A DNA stretch of 64,000 nucleotides from the NCBI RefSeq assembly GCF_002095465.1, contig NZ_MLFP01000010.1, forward strand, positions 101,695 to 165,694. Reading direction: 5' to 3'. A program made the translations under genes and the position numbers. The notes under the pieces are model-generated. The model was not told the origin of the DNA. It made no database searches and saw nothing but the letters and a program-made list of their open reading frames with translations. Positions 46,370 through 56,843 of the stretch are shown piece by piece (the first letter of the stretch is position 1; every line of letters begins with the position of its first letter). Origin of the DNA: Pantoea rodasii. Lineage in GTDB: Bacteria > Pseudomonadota > Gammaproteobacteria > Enterobacterales > Enterobacteriaceae.

Positions 46370-48494
46370 AACGCTTACGCCACAGGGTGAGCTGCGCCAG
46401 CGTATGTTGATACTTACGTGCGGTCTCACGGATAACGAAGGGCACATCCTGTGGTGATGCCACTTCTTCAAAGTCATCGCGCAGTAAACGTTGCAGCGCC
46501 TGGTAGCTGGTGAGTGCTTCGCCGTTTTCACGAACGCCACCCAGCCAGTTCTCCTTCGGAGTGAATTCTTCCAACCAGGTATACGGGGAAGAAAGTGCCA
46601 GGATCCCACCAGAACGGATCATCGGGATGACGTCCTGTAAAAAGCGTTTTGGCTGACGCAGTCGATCAATCAGATTGGACGCCAGCACCAGATCGTAGCG
46701 ATCGGGCTGCGGTTTGAGATTACAGGCGTCACCTTGTACAAACTGAATGCGCGCGGCTGCTTCATCGCTGATAGTAATGTCCTGCAAGCGCACCTGACGA
46801 TATTCCACCAGCTCACCTTCTTCGGGCACCACATAACGGAAATCCTCACCGGAAGTCAGTTGCAGCGCCACATCAATAAAGCGTGCTGAGTAATCCATTC
46901 CCGTTACCGTGCTGAAATGACGTGCCAGTTCAAAACTGGCGCGGCCGGTAGCGCAGCCGATATCCAGCGCTTCGCCACGCTGCTTGCAGTGGGGTAACAG
47001 CGTTTCAACCAGAGCAGCGGCATAATTGGGCACCGCGTAATAAGTCGGACCATATTGGAAATCAAGATACTGCGACACCATGCTGTCAGTTTCGTACGGA
47101 TTCAGCGCCATGGTCTCTTCATGTGAGGAGACCACATAGCGGAAGCCCGCATGCTGGAAGAAATGACGGCGGAAGGCATAGCGAGCCGATTTCAACGCCT
47201 CGTTACCGGTAGAAATCCAGCTGCCGCCTTTGATCAACGCGTGTTTGCCATCAAAGGTGGGAGTGGAAAAGTCGTCATACAGTGGATGAACTTTAAAACC
47301 GGCAAAACCGTTGGTTGGCGTGGTGGTCCACTGCCAGACATTGCCAACGATGTCGTAAAATTCGCCCTGAGCAAAACGATCCACCGGGCTGGAAGAGGCC
47401 CAATGCGCCAGATTGATATTACCTGGCGCATCGTGCCAGTCAGGTTGATCGCCCGTGACCTGCTCACGCAATTGAGCCCATTCGGCTTCGCACGGTAACT
47501 GGATGGATTTGCCCGTTTCTTCTGCCAGCCAGCGACAGAACGCCGCCGCTTCCAGCTGATTAACTTCCGCTGGCCAATCCCACGGCATGGCCACTTCCTC
47601 AGCCATCAAACGCAGTTTCAACCGATCGGGCTGCGAAATGTCGCCGACCCAGAACGTTGGCATCTGCGCTGCTGAGAATTCACGCCAGCCCCAGCCTTCA
47701 TCATCCCACCAGCGTGGATCCTGATAGCCGTTCGCGGCGACAAAGCGGTAAAACTCGGCGTTGCTGACCAGCATTTTGCTGGCCTTAAACGGTTTGAGTT
47801 CAGTCACTTGATTACCGTATTCATTGTCCCAGCCGTAAGTGTCGTCGGTTTTACCCTGCTGCACGCGGCCGCCAGGCATCACGACCAGGCTGTTATCAGG
47901 AACGGAGGCACGATCGTGGCGCGCCTGAGGGCAAACCGGCCAATGCGGCTGCGGGTTAACCCACTCAACGGGCAGCTGACGTATCAACACGCTGGAGGTT
48001 TCAAGGTGAATACGTTCGTGTTCAATCCCCATGAGCACCACCCACGCCGGGCTGTCCCATGTTATCGGTAATTCCAGCGGCAGGGTGCGGATAAACTCAC
48101 TGACCAGGCTTTTAACTTTGCCTCGGTAGTCACGCACTTCTTCTATTGTTGGCCACGCATAATGGCTGTCGTTGAGATCATCCCAGCTCATCTCATCCAC
48201 GCCGATCGCCATCATCGCTTCAATACGATCGTCCACGCGGTGATCCAGATACTGACCCGCCATCAATTTATTAATGTAGAACGTCGCGGTGTGGCCAAAA
48301 TAGAAGATCAGCGGATGGCGCAACGAAATAGCTTTGTTAGTCCAGGCGCGTTCGTCAGCGAGACAATCAAACAGGCTTTCGTACAGTTCCCAGGTTTGGG
48401 TGAAATACGCCAGCAGCTCGGTCCGTTTTTGTTCGGTGTTTTGACCGGAGAGCGTCAGCGTGCGGGTGGGTGCAGGAAGTTGGGCGGTGGTCAC
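46368..48494 (-). CDS. ovoA: 5-histidylcysteine sulfoxide synthase / mercaptohistidine methyltransferase OvoA
   Basis: 708 aa from the GTG at 48494, which has CTGGAG 6 bases before it; a longer GTG start at 48530 is open but has no ribosome site. It has three parts. A DinB-like N-terminal domain carries the iron motif HX3HXE (HERIHLE, His159, His163, Glu165). A formylglycine-synthase-like sulfatase-modifying domain follows, with MPGGRVQQG and GGSWISTGNEALKSARYAFR. From about residue 500 there is a SAM methyltransferase with ALDIGCATGRASFELARHF. The fusion defines OvoA, which joins cysteine sulfoxide to C5 of histidine and methylates the product to give ovothiol A. A separate lyase step is needed, and no such gene is in this window. 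It occupies the asnA position. Confidence 0.93.
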   Translation of the reverse strand: MTTAQLPAPTRTLTLSGQNTEQKRTELLAYFTQTWELYESLFDCLADERAWTNKAISLRHPLIFYFGHTATFYINKLMAGQYLDHRVDDRIEAMMAIGVDEMSWDDLNDSHYAWPTIEEVRDYRGKVKSLVSEFIRTLPLELPITWDSPAWVVLMGIEHERIHLETSSVLIRQLPVEWVNPQPHWPVCPQARHDRASVPDNSLVVMPGGRVQQGKTDDTYGWDNEYGNQVTELKPFKASKMLVSNAEFYRFVAANGYQDPRWWDDEGWGWREFSAAQMPTFWVGDISQPDRLKLRLMAEEVAMPWDWPAEVNQLEAAAFCRWLAEETGKSIQLPCEAEWAQLREQVTGDQPDWHDAPGNINLAHWASSSPVDRFAQGEFYDIVGNVWQWTTTPTNGFAGFKVHPLYDDFSTPTFDGKHALIKGGSWISTGNEALKSARYAFRRHFFQHAGFRYVVSSHEETMALNPYETDSMVSQYLDFQYGPTYYAVPNYAAALVETLLPHCKQRGEALDIGCATGRASFELARHFSTVTGMDYSARFIDVALQLTSGEDFRYVVPEEGELVEYRQVRLQDITISDEAAARIQFVQGDACNLKPQPDRYDLVLASNLIDRLRQPKRFLQDVIPMIRSGGILALSSPYTWLEEFTPKENWLGGVRENGEALTSYQALQRLLRDDFEEVASPQDVPFVIRETARKYQHTLAQLTLWRKR

Positions 48495-48560
48495 AAGTTG
48501 CTCCAGATGCTCGGTGTGCGAACTAATCACTATAGCAAATAAGCATTTCTGTCAGATGAA

Positions 48561-50021
48561 TTAGCGCTGCCAGCGGCGCAGCAGGCGACTTTTCAGGCCA
48601 GTATCAAAGCGCCAGATATGATCGAAGATGCGTAAGATGCCCGGTTTGCCATGAGTTGACATGGCGACCGCGTGGAAACGCTGCTGTTGATGACGCTGGC
48701 GCTGTTTAATGGTGTTGATGATCTCATCAGGCAGGCGCTGGGCGATAAAGTCAGACACGATCACTGCATCGGCCTCCTGCCACACGCTGCCTTCCATGCG
48801 CTGCACCACTGCGGCCAGACAGGCCGCGAGATCGGTGCCGCCACGAAAACGCTGACTGAGGAAACGGATCGCCTGTTCGATACCGCTATCGGCAGTGAGT
48901 TCGTAGCCAATCACTTCGTGAGCGAACAGCATGATGTAGCAGCGACGTTTATCGGCCAGCGCGACCTTTAATAAAGCCAGACAAAAAGCCTTGGCGCAGC
49001 GTTCATTAAATCCACCCATCGAACCCGAAGTATCGACACAAACGATAAAGGGTCCGCGCGGCTGCGCTTCATGTTGCTGGTGGCTGACCGGGCGCAGCGT
49101 GACTTTCTCGTGCCAGGCATCGCCCTGCAGTTGGTAGGTTAACAGGCGCTTTTCCACCAGACGGCGATAAAACTCCAGCTCCAGTTCGCTGATACTCAGC
49201 GCTGCCAGCTCGGGCGGCAGCAGGCGCAGCACATCGTCGCTCTGATGAATGCCGCTGACCTCTTCCGGCACGTTATCCGGCTCACGTACCAGCTGGTGAA
49301 ACTCTTCCAGCGGTGCGTCCTGTGAGGGCACAGACTTGGCTTCGCGGCTGCGGCCCAGCTGCTGCGCCAGTTTCATCAACTCCGGCTGCTGCGCGAGGAA
49401 ATCGCCGTATTGCACGATCAGCTCGTAATCACCGTGCTGCAGTGGCGCTTTGCTCATATCCCACAAACGTCCGGCAGCAGCTTCATCATCCTCGGTGAGA
49501 ATCGGTGCCAACTGACCGCTGATGGCCATCCGCTGCTGCAGTTCGGCCATCAGGCGTTCACGCTGTTCTTCGAGGATAGTCTCGTTCAGCGTCAGCGTTT
49601 GCAGCGTCAGGCTGAGTCGCCAGCGTTGTAAAAACAGCGTGTGCTGCGCGTTGCTGAGTTGCACCGTTTCATTGCGCAGCAGCAGTTTGCTGGCTTCCTC
49701 GATAAACGGCGACGGCAGGCTTTTCAGCTGCGTCATGATGTGGGGAAGCTGGTGGCTGAAATCGTGGGTGCTGACGAGCTGCATCTGCTGGAAGAGCTGG
49801 AACTCCTGCGCCAGGGCTTCTGGCACCGGCGTGGCTTTCATCTGTTCGGCGATCTCCGTGCGCCAGCGTGGCAGATCGCGCATTAAGGCTTGTTTCATGC
49901 GCGGAAATTTTTCAAAGAACAGTGCCAACTGGGGCGACGCGAGCAGTGCCAAAATCAACTCTTCGATTAACTCGGTTTCGCCAATCGATAGCAGCGTGCT
50001 CAGCGTCTCCAGTGAGATCAT
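48561..50021 (-). CDS. viaA: ViaA, VWA-domain partner of RavA
   Basis: 486 aa. The N-terminal helical part is variable. The C-terminal von Willebrand A domain has the MIDAS motif [13 protein letters not shown] (DxSxS). ViaA binds RavA and stimulates its ATPase; the pair affects aminoglycoside sensitivity and respiratory complex maturation in E. coli. Its ATG overlaps the ravA stop. Confidence 0.95.
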   Translation of the reverse strand: MISLETLSTLLSIGETELIEELILALLASPQLALFFEKFPRMKQALMRDLPRWRTEIAEQMKATPVPEALAQEFQLFQQMQLVSTHDFSHQLPHIMTQLKSLPSPFIEEASKLLLRNETVQLSNAQHTLFLQRWRLSLTLQTLTLNETILEEQRERLMAELQQRMAISGQLAPILTEDDEAAAGRLWDMSKAPLQHGDYELIVQYGDFLAQQPELMKLAQQLGRSREAKSVPSQDAPLEEFHQLVREPDNVPEEVSGIHQSDDVLRLLPPELAALSISELELEFYRRLVEKRLLTYQLQGDAWHEKVTLRPVSHQQHEAQPRGPFIVCVDTSGSMGGFNERCAKAFCLALLKVALADKRRCYIMLFAHEVIGYELTADSGIEQAIRFLSQRFRGGTDLAACLAAVVQRMEGSVWQEADAVIVSDFIAQRLPDEIINTIKQRQRHQQQRFHAVAMSTHGKPGILRIFDHIWRFDTGLKSRLLRRWQR

Positions 50022-51514
50022 TTACGTGCCTGTTTCAGCTGTTCCGCCACGTCCTGCAAGCTGGTTTCAATGCGTGCCAGCCAGTCGTCACTGATAAACA
50101 AGCAGCGCTGATGCTGGCTGAACAAGGTGCGCTGCGCACGTAACTGGGTATCCAGCGCATCGTATTCATCGACGATTTCCTGCGGCATTTCGCGGCTGTC
50201 ACTGGCGCCAGGCAGGGTTAAGCGCGTTGATTGCAGGCTGACATCACGCAATGTCAGGCAATGATGCGCGTCCACCAGCAGATCGAGTGTCTGGCCAAAA
50301 CCGATACCGTTCAGCTTGCCGCGAATCTCTCCGCCCTTCAGCAACCACTGATCAAGTGCTTCATGGCTTATCAGCACATGCGTCACCTGCATATCGTGCA
50401 AGGTCAGCGGCTGTTGCAGCATCAGTGTCAGTTGTTCGTCGGCGATGGCGGCAGGTAACTCGTAATGTGGTTTGCGGCTGAACATGCCGCTGTGTTTTTC
50501 CAGCGTCAACGCATGCGCCACGCTCTGCTGTTGTTGCAGGGCCAGACGGCGGCCTTTGATCTGCTGCAGCTTATGCAGCAGCGGCTGTTGCTGCCACGCA
50601 TGTTGCGTCATCAACACATCAATTTCGCGATCCAACAGCTTCATCGAGGTGACGTCGTGCCACAGGCAATCCTTTAACAGGATGATATCGATAGGCGCGA
50701 TGGTGACTCGACCACTGTAAAACGCACTGGCTTGCAGCAAATGGATGGCTTTTTTCCAGCGACGGTCGGAAATATACGGCGCGTCAGGCAGCGTTTCCAG
50801 CTGCTGGCGCAGCTGATAAATCAGTTCAAACACATGATCGGGCAAACTGACCTGACTGATGCCTTTCTGCCACTGATGGTACTCTTCATCGCTAATGCGC
50901 AGCGCTTCCGTCACCGGATTATCGTTTTCGTCCTGCTGGTGGGTGAGCATGCTGCGGAAGTTTTGCTTTTCGTGCACGTTGTCCAGCCACAGGCGAATCA
51001 GCATGCGGTCATACAAGGCTTCCAGCCCGCTGTCGGCTTCCGGCAGTTCGTTGGACGCGGTGACCAGCAGGCGCATCGGGATCTTTTCTTCGCTGTCGCC
51101 ATTACGGAAGCGGCGTTCATTGATGGCGGTCAGCAGGGTGTTCAGAATCGCCGGACCAGCTTTCCAGATCTCATCAAGAAACACGATTTCCGCATCCGGC
51201 AGATAGCCTTTGGTTAATCGCTGATAGCGGCCTTCATCTTTCAATGCCTGGATAGACAAGGGGCCAAAGACTTCTTCAGGGGTGGAAAAACGGGTCATCA
51301 GGTATTCAAAGGCGCGGGCATTCTGGAAGGCGTATTTCAGGCGGCGGGCAATCAGGCTCTTGGCAATACCCGGCGGACCGAGGAGAAAAACGCTCTCGCC
51401 ACTCAGTGCAGCCAGCAAGCACAGACGGATCGCATGATGCCGTTCATACAGCCCTTTCTCCAGGGCGTTGCTCAGGCGAGAAATTCTTTCTGCCAAAAGA
51501 TGGGGTTGAGCCAT
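50018..51514 (-). CDS. ravA: RavA, MoxR-family AAA+ ATPase
   Basis: 498 aa from the ATG giving [14 protein letters not shown], the E. coli length. Walker A is [13 protein letters not shown], Walker [20 protein letters not shown], and sensor 1 VTASNELPE. The C-terminal LARA domain binds the lysine decarboxylase CadA/LdcI in E. coli. It is divergent from kup and is followed by viaA. Confidence 0.96.
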   Translation of the reverse strand: MAQPHLLAERISRLSNALEKGLYERHHAIRLCLLAALSGESVFLLGPPGIAKSLIARRLKYAFQNARAFEYLMTRFSTPEEVFGPLSIQALKDEGRYQRLTKGYLPDAEIVFLDEIWKAGPAILNTLLTAINERRFRNGDSEEKIPMRLLVTASNELPEADSGLEALYDRMLIRLWLDNVHEKQNFRSMLTHQQDENDNPVTEALRISDEEYHQWQKGISQVSLPDHVFELIYQLRQQLETLPDAPYISDRRWKKAIHLLQASAFYSGRVTIAPIDIILLKDCLWHDVTSMKLLDREIDVLMTQHAWQQQPLLHKLQQIKGRRLALQQQQSVAHALTLEKHSGMFSRKPHYELPAAIADEQLTLMLQQPLTLHDMQVTHVLISHEALDQWLLKGGEIRGKLNGIGFGQTLDLLVDAHHCLTLRDVSLQSTRLTLPGASDSREMPQEIVDEYDALDTQLRAQRTLFSQHQRCLFISDDWLARIETSLQDVAEQLKQARK

Positions 51515-51812
51515 AATCACATCATTGTCCTTCAGATTCTGGTGCCGTCATGTTCTGGCGAGCGCATTACTCTACTGGTTATCATGCTTGATTGCGTTGA
51601 TAGCCGTCAGCTTTTTTGTTTCAGAAGGTTGAAGCGAGACAACTCGCTGCTTCAGGCGGCTTTTTTGGCCGAATTTCGGCGAAAAACCGCGTCGCTGACG
51701 TGATGGTGACATGTTGTAAGAGTAGGTTTTTTGGGAATATGTGCATACTGTGCGCTTTTTGATGGCCTGAGCGGTAGGCAAGTGCCTTATCGGCTCCAAC
51801 AAAAGACAACTT

Positions 51813-53680
51813 ATGAGCTCGGATAAGAAGCAGTCCCTTGGCGCAGTCACTCTCGCCGCGATTGGCGTGGTGTATGGCGATATCGGTACCAGCCGCTCTA
51901 TACTTTGCGTGAATGTCTCTCTGGTCAGTTCGGCTTTGGCGTAGAACGCGAAGCGGTATTTGGCTTTCTCTCGCTGATCTTCTGGCTGCTGATTTTAGTG
52001 GTCTCACTGAAATACATCAGTTACGTAATGCGGGCCGATAACGCCGGCGAAGGCGGGATCCTGACATTGATGTCTCTGGCCGGGCGCAATACCGGTGCCA
52101 GAGCCACGGCCGTGCTGGTGATTATGGGCCTGATTGGCGGCAGCTTCTTCTATGGCGAAGTAGTGATCACCCCAGCGGTGTCGGTGCTCTCGGCGATTGA
52201 AGGTCTGGAGATTGCCGCGCCGAGCCTCGATGCCTATATCGTTCCGCTGGCGATTGCGGTGCTGACGCTGCTGTTTGTGATTCAAAAGCACGGTACTGGC
52301 ATTGTCGGAAAGCTGTTCGCACCGGTGATGTTGGTGTGGTTTATCATTTTGGCGGTGCTGGGTGCGCGTAGCATCATCAGCAACCCTGATGTGCTGCATG
52401 CGATGAATCCTTACTGGGCGCTGCACTTCTTTATCCAGTACAAAACGGTGTCGTTCTTCGCGCTCGGCGCGGTGGTATTGGCGATTACCGGTGTGGAAGC
52501 GCTGTATGCGGATATGGGCCACTTTGGCAAATTCCCGATTCGTCTTGCCTGGTTTATCGTGGTGTTACCCTCGCTGGTGCTGAACTACTTTGGTCAGGGC
52601 GCGCTGCTGCTCAAACATCCTGAAGCGATCAAAAACCCCTTCTTCCTGCTGGCGCCAGACTGGATGCTGATTCCCATGCTGATTCTGGCAACGTTAGCCA
52701 CCGTTATCGCTTCTCAGGCGGTGATTTCTGGTGTGTTCTCGTTAACGCGCCAGGCCGTGCGTTTAGGCTATTTGCCGCCAATGCGCATCGTGCACACCTC
52801 GGAAGAAGAGTCGGGCCAGATTTACATTCCGGTGATCAACTGGCTGCTCTACTTCTCCGTGGTGATCGTCATTGTCGGCTTTGAACACTCCAGCAACCTG
52901 GCAGCGGCTTACGGCATCGCGGTAACCGGCACCATGGTGCTGACCGCGATTCTCTGCTCCACGGTGGCGATTCAGAACTGGCACTGGAACCGCTATCTGG
53001 TGATTGTGGTCTTGATCGGCATGCTGTGTATCGACGTGTCCTTGTTCTCGGCCAACCTGGTCAAAGTGTTCTCCGGCGGTTGGCTGCCTCTGACCCTGGC
53101 GCTGATGATGTTTATCGTCATGACCACGTGGAAAAGCGAGCGCTTCCGCCTGCTGCGTCGTATGCATGAGCACGGTAATTCACTTGAAGCGATGATCGCC
53201 TCGCTGGAGAAATCTCCACCGGTGCGCGTGCCAGGCACCGCAGTGTATATGTCGCGTGCCTTGAACGTGATTCCGTTCGCTATGCTGCATAACCTCAAGC
53301 ACAACAAAGTGCTGCATGAGCGTGTGGTATTGCTGACGTTGCGTACCGAAGATGCGCCTTACGTGCACAATGTGCGTCGCGTCACCATCGAACAGCTGTC
53401 GCCGACATTCTGGCGCGTGGTGGCGAGTTACGGCTGGCGTGAAACCCCGAACGTGGAAGAGATTTTCCACCGCTGCGGGCTGGAAGGCCTCAACTGCCGC
53501 ATGATGGAAACCTCGTTCTTTATGTCACATGAATCGCTGATTATCGGCGATCGTCCGTGGTATCTGCGCCTGCGCGGCAAACTGTTCCTCGCACTGCAAC
53601 GCAATGCGCTGCGCGCGCCGGATCAGTTTGAAATCCCGCCAAACCGCGTGATCGAGCTGGGTACTCAGGTCGAAATCTAA
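51813..53680 (+). CDS. kup: Low-affinity potassium transporter Kup, frameshifted as sequenced
   Basis: 622 aa when one base is restored, exactly the E. coli length. The first frame reads [20 protein letters not shown] and then YGDIGTS, then breaks near 51894 in CC where CCC gives [12 protein letters not shown] and joins the 591-aa frame to the end. About 12 TMs follow ([18 protein letters not shown] is the first after the break) and then a cytoplasmic C-terminal domain. Kup imports K+ with protons and is most active in acid. YGDIGTSPLY is the family signature. Confidence 0.95.
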
Positions 53681-53692
53681 CGATCAAGCGCG

Positions 53693-55024
53693 TCACCAGC
53701 TTAGGGTGACGCGCAAACCCTGTGGCTGCACATGGCTGAATGCGATACGAATGCCGTGTAGCTGCGCAATATTCTTCACGATCGATAATCCCAATCCGCT
53801 GCCGGTTTGCGTTTGCCCCGGCGGTCGCCAGAAACGTTCCCCTAAACGCGCAAGCTGTTCATCGCTGACGCCCGCCCCGTTATCCTCAAGAACGATGTTC
53901 CGCGCGTTTAGCGTGAACTGAATCTGGCTGCCCGGTGGCGCATAGCGCAGCGCGTTATCCAGCAGGTTACGCATCAGTAAGTTCAGCAGCAGCGGATGAC
54001 CGTTCATCACTGGTTCGGCCTGCGCATGCAGTTGCAGATCCATTTGCTGCGCTTCCGCCTGCGGGAAATGCTCAATCAGCAGATTTTGCAGCAGCGGGGC
54101 CAGCTGAACGGGTTGGAATTCGCTGCGCAGATCGTCAGCTTCGACTCTTGAAAGCGTTAAGAGTTGATCCACCAGCCGCGTGGCGCGCTGGATACCGCTA
54201 TCGAGCTGCTGCAATGCCCGTTTGCGCATCGCGTCGTCGTCATCCGCCAGCTGAATCACTTCACTCTGCACCCGCAGCGCGGCTAACGGACTGCGCAGTT
54301 CGTGGGCCGCATCGGAGGTAAAGCGGCGTTCGCGCTGCACCAGTTGTGCCATACGGCTAAATAGCCCGTTGAGCGCAGCCACCAGTGGCTTTACCTCTTT
54401 CGGCAAACGCGCTTCGGCCAACGGCGTGGCGTCATCGGGCGCACGCTGCTGCAGGGAAAACGTCAGACGTTTCAGCGGGCGAAGTTCGAACCACACCAGT
54501 GCCAGCAACAACAGCAGCATAAAAGGCATGGCAATCAACCACGGCAGTAGGCTGCTGAGCGCCAGATCGCGCGTCATGTCGTCGCGGTATTCCCACTCCT
54601 GACCGACCACCACGCGATACTGTTTATCCGCTGAAGTCAGCCACAGCAGCCGCCAGCTGTCATCGTCGCCGCGCAGGCGTCCGTCGCGAAAGCCATCACG
54701 CTTAGCGTCAAACTGCATATCGCGCCCGTTCTCGCCATCGTTAAGCAACGGCTGGCCGTCCGCACGGAAAATGGCAAAGGCCAGCGCATCATCATCCTGA
54801 TCGCCGCGATGATGGCGCAAAATGGATTTGGTTTTTGGCAGTGAAGCGGCGTGCAAGCTGGTGGGATCGATCGACAGCAGGCGTTTGGCAAACAGCATCT
54901 GTTGGGTATCGAACAGCTCATTGACGGTATCGCGGGTTTGTTGCCAGGCGCTGTAGCTGGCCACGCCACCGCATAGAGCAATCAGCAGCACAAAGCCGAT
55001 GGCGAGCCGCATAAACAGGCTCAT
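53693..55024 (-). CDS. qseC: Sensor histidine kinase of the QseC type
   Basis: 443 aa. TM1 is [20 protein letters not shown], then a periplasmic part to about residue 160, TM2 [17 protein letters not shown], a HAMP-like linker, the H-box [14 protein letters not shown], the N-box [11 protein letters not shown], and G-boxes DNGAGVS and GSGLGLSIV. QseC relays host and self signals to QseB and dampens QseB by its phosphatase. It overlaps qseB by four bases, and the ygiW gene across the promoter region confirms the ygiW-qseBC set. PmrB/BasS is a second possibility, but the neighbourhood favours QseC. Confidence 0.88.
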   Translation of the reverse strand: MSLFMRLAIGFVLLIALCGGVASYSAWQQTRDTVNELFDTQQMLFAKRLLSIDPTSLHAASLPKTKSILRHHRGDQDDDALAFAIFRADGQPLLNDGENGRDMQFDAKRDGFRDGRLRGDDDSWRLLWLTSADKQYRVVVGQEWEYRDDMTRDLALSSLLPWLIAMPFMLLLLLALVWFELRPLKRLTFSLQQRAPDDATPLAEARLPKEVKPLVAALNGLFSRMAQLVQRERRFTSDAAHELRSPLAALRVQSEVIQLADDDDAMRKRALQQLDSGIQRATRLVDQLLTLSRVEADDLRSEFQPVQLAPLLQNLLIEHFPQAEAQQMDLQLHAQAEPVMNGHPLLLNLLMRNLLDNALRYAPPGSQIQFTLNARNIVLEDNGAGVSDEQLARLGERFWRPPGQTQTGSGLGLSIVKNIAQLHGIRIAFSHVQPQGLRVTLSW

Positions 55025-55680
55025 TCAGCCGCACCCAGGGTGTAACCCACGCCGTGCACGGTGCGAATAAACGCCGTGCCGAGCTTTTTACGCAGATGAT
55101 GAATATGCACTTCCACCGCGTTGCTGGAGACATCGTCATCCCAGCTGTAGAGTTTTTCCTCCAGCTGGCTGCGGGTTAGCACGCGACCCGGATTGCGCAG
55201 AAACAGCTCCAGCAGCGCAGTTCCCGGCTCTTCAGACTAATGGTTTCACCGTCAATCCAGACGCTGTGGCTGGTGGGCGACATCACCACTTTGCCGTGTG
55301 TTAACTCGGGCTGGAGTTGTCCGTGGCGGCGGCGAATCAGCGCCTGTAAACGCGCGGCAACTTCAGCCAGTGCGAATGGCTTGCACAGATAGTCGTCTGC
55401 GCCCAGCTGTAATCCTTGCACGCGTTGATCGAGTGCATCACGGGCGGTGAGGATCAGCACCGGAACATCTGCGCCCTGCTCACGCCATTGACGCAGGATC
55501 GCCAGCATCGCGCTCGGGCAATGAAAGATCCAGCACCACGGCATCCCATGGCGCGGCCGTCAGAGCCTGAAATCCCGCTTCGCCTGATACAAACCAGTCA
55601 ACGCTGAAGCCGAGTTTCGTTAGCCCTACTTTCAGGCCATCGCCAATTAGCGTGTCGTCCTCAATCAATAATATGCGCAT
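55021..55680 (-). CDS. qseB: OmpR-family response regulator of the QseB type, frameshifted twice as sequenced
   Basis: [20 protein letters not shown] starts a receiver domain with the acidic pair, phospho-Asp in VVLDLSLP and Lys in [12 protein letters not shown]. An OmpR winged helix follows, with [16 protein letters not shown] and [11 protein letters not shown] at the end. Two breaks occur. Near 55505 the frame passes from LSLPERDAG to [11 protein letters not shown], which fits a 2-base loss in a G run (LPERDGLAIL aligns with E. coli length). Near 55221 ELRCWS becomes [10 protein letters not shown] if one G is added. Restored length is 220 aa, against 219 in E. coli. With no correction the product would stop soon after the receiver's phosphorylation site. 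Confidence 0.88.
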
Positions 55681-55778
55681 GCGTTTCTCCTTAAGTGCAG
55701 GAGTCGTTATACGAAGCCAAAACCGGCTTGTACAGCGTCAATCGCTGCATTTTGGCTATTTTTCGTGTTTTTTTACCC

Positions 55779-55795
55779 CTTAAGATCCTGTTAAG
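55779..55795. promoter_or_regulatory. QseB/PmrA-type box between qseB and ygiW
   Basis: CTTAAG-ATCCT-GTTAAG fits the (C/T)TTAAG-N5-(C/T)TTAAG element bound by PmrA and closely by QseB, except that the second copy starts with G. It lies 99 bases before qseB and 57 bases before ygiW, so it may control both. Confidence 0.68.
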
Positions 55796-55851
55796 AACCC
55801 TGTGCTGTAATGGCTTCCGTATCCCACACATTCATGGAACAGAGGTGAAAA

Positions 55852-56247
55852 ATGAAAAAGAGTGCAGCGCTAATTGCTATTGTGATGTTGGCATCGACGC
55901 CGGTTCTGGCCGCGCAGCAGGGTGGCTTTGTTGATCCAAGTGCGCCGAAGGCTCAGGTTCACGCCGGCGGCTTCCAGGCCGATAACACCAGCGTCGTGAC
56001 GGTAAAGCAGGCCGAAGAGATGAAAGATGACAGCTGGATCACCGTGCGCGGTTATCTCGATAAGCAAATCGGTGATGAGGATTATCTGTTCCGCGACAGC
56101 AGCGGCAACATGAAAGTGGAAATCGACCATAAGCGCTGGCATGGACAGACCATCACGCCGAAGGATCAGGTTGAGCTGACCGGCGAGCTGGATAAGGACT
56201 TTAATTCCATCGAGTTGGACGTCAAGCAAGTCCGCAAGCTGCCGTAA
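55852..56247 (+). CDS. ygiW: YgiW/VisP family periplasmic OB-fold protein
   Basis: 131 aa. The signal peptide is MKKSAALIAIVMLASTPVLA, with cleavage before AQQGG. The mature BOF (bacterial OB-fold) domain includes VKQAEEMKDDSWITVRGYL and YLFRDSSGNMKVEID. Relatives are stress proteins; Salmonella VisP binds peptidoglycan. It is divergent from qseBC, the arrangement in E. coli, where QseB controls it. In E. coli this set is elsewhere, not between kup and rbsD. Confidence 0.9.
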   Translation: MKKSAALIAIVMLASTPVLAAQQGGFVDPSAPKAQVHAGGFQADNTSVVTVKQAEEMKDDSWITVRGYLDKQIGDEDYLFRDSSGNMKVEIDHKRWHGQTITPKDQVELTGELDKDFNSIELDVKQVRKLP

Positions 56248-56309
56248 TCCCTTCCAGAGCCGCTCAGGCGGCTCATCTTCCCCGCCAAACTCAAATTATC
56301 CCCGGTACA

Positions 56310-56404
56310 AGCGAAACGTTTCGATGGTGATCACATTTCCGTGATGACGTCATTGAGTTGCCGCGCACATTTAATACACTCCCGCTCAGCGAAACGTTTC
56401 GCTG
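56310..56404. promoter_or_regulatory. Two RbsR operators of the ribose operon
   Basis: AGCGAAACGTTTCGAT (56310-56325) and CAGCGAAACGTTTCGCTG (56387-56404) both match the RbsR operator of E. coli; the second is a perfect palindrome that ends 13 bases before rbsD. Their centres are 78 bp apart, which would allow a repression loop. Confidence 0.85.
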
Positions 56405-56417
56405 TGGAGTGGAAGAA

Positions 56418-56836
56418 ATGAAAAAGGTCGCTTGTTAAACGCTGAACTCTCTCATGTGATTGCCCGCCTGGGGCACACCGACACGCTGACGATAGCTGAT
56501 GCAGGCTTGCCGATTCCGGCCGGTCCACAGCGTATCGATCTGGCGTTGACGCCGGGAACGCCCGAATTTTTGCAGGTGGTTGATGTTGTCACCCAGGAGA
56601 TGCAAGTCGAAAGCGCTCTGATGGCGGAAGAAATTAAGCAGCTCAATCCGCAACTCCACAACGCACTGCTCGCCGTGCTCGATGCCTTGCAACGGCACCA
56701 GGGGAATGTCATCACCATTAGTTACACCAGCCATGAACAGTTCAAACAAGAAACGCAGCGTAGTCAGGCGGTCATTCGCAGCGGAGAGTGTTCTCCGTAT
56801 GCGAATGTCATCCTGAGCGCCGGCGTAACCTTCTGA
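56418..56836 (+). CDS. rbsD: D-ribose pyranase RbsD, frameshifted as sequenced
   Basis: 139 aa when one A is restored, the E. coli length. The ATG at 56418 reads AAA AAG and then leaves frame; six A's in place of five would give [16 protein letters not shown] and continue. Key parts are [18 protein letters not shown] with the catalytic His, and the C terminus [19 protein letters not shown]. It converts beta-pyranose to beta-furanose ribose. First gene of rbsDACBKR. Confidence 0.93.
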
Positions 56837-56843
56837 GGCCGAT

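Noticed and set aside
46368..48530. Longer OvoA start at GTG 48530
   Set aside because: No Shine-Dalgarno before it, whereas GTG 48494 has CTGGAG at 6 bases. It remains possible.
51905..53680. Kup as a shorter 591-aa protein
   Set aside because: It would lose the first helix and the YGDIGTSPLY signature, which are encoded just upstream in another frame.
54918..55139. 73-aa minus-strand frame at the qseB-qseC junction
   Set aside because: Wrong frame of the qseB DNA-binding domain; the correct frame reads [16 protein letters not shown].
53693..55680. Two-component pair as PmrAB/BasRS
   Set aside because: The DNA box would fit both, but the adjacent divergent ygiW and the sequence resemblance favour QseBC.
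56320..56335. CRP site in the rbs promoter
   Set aside because: TCACA is present at 56331 but its partner half is TTCGA. A CRP site is expected biologically but not clear here.
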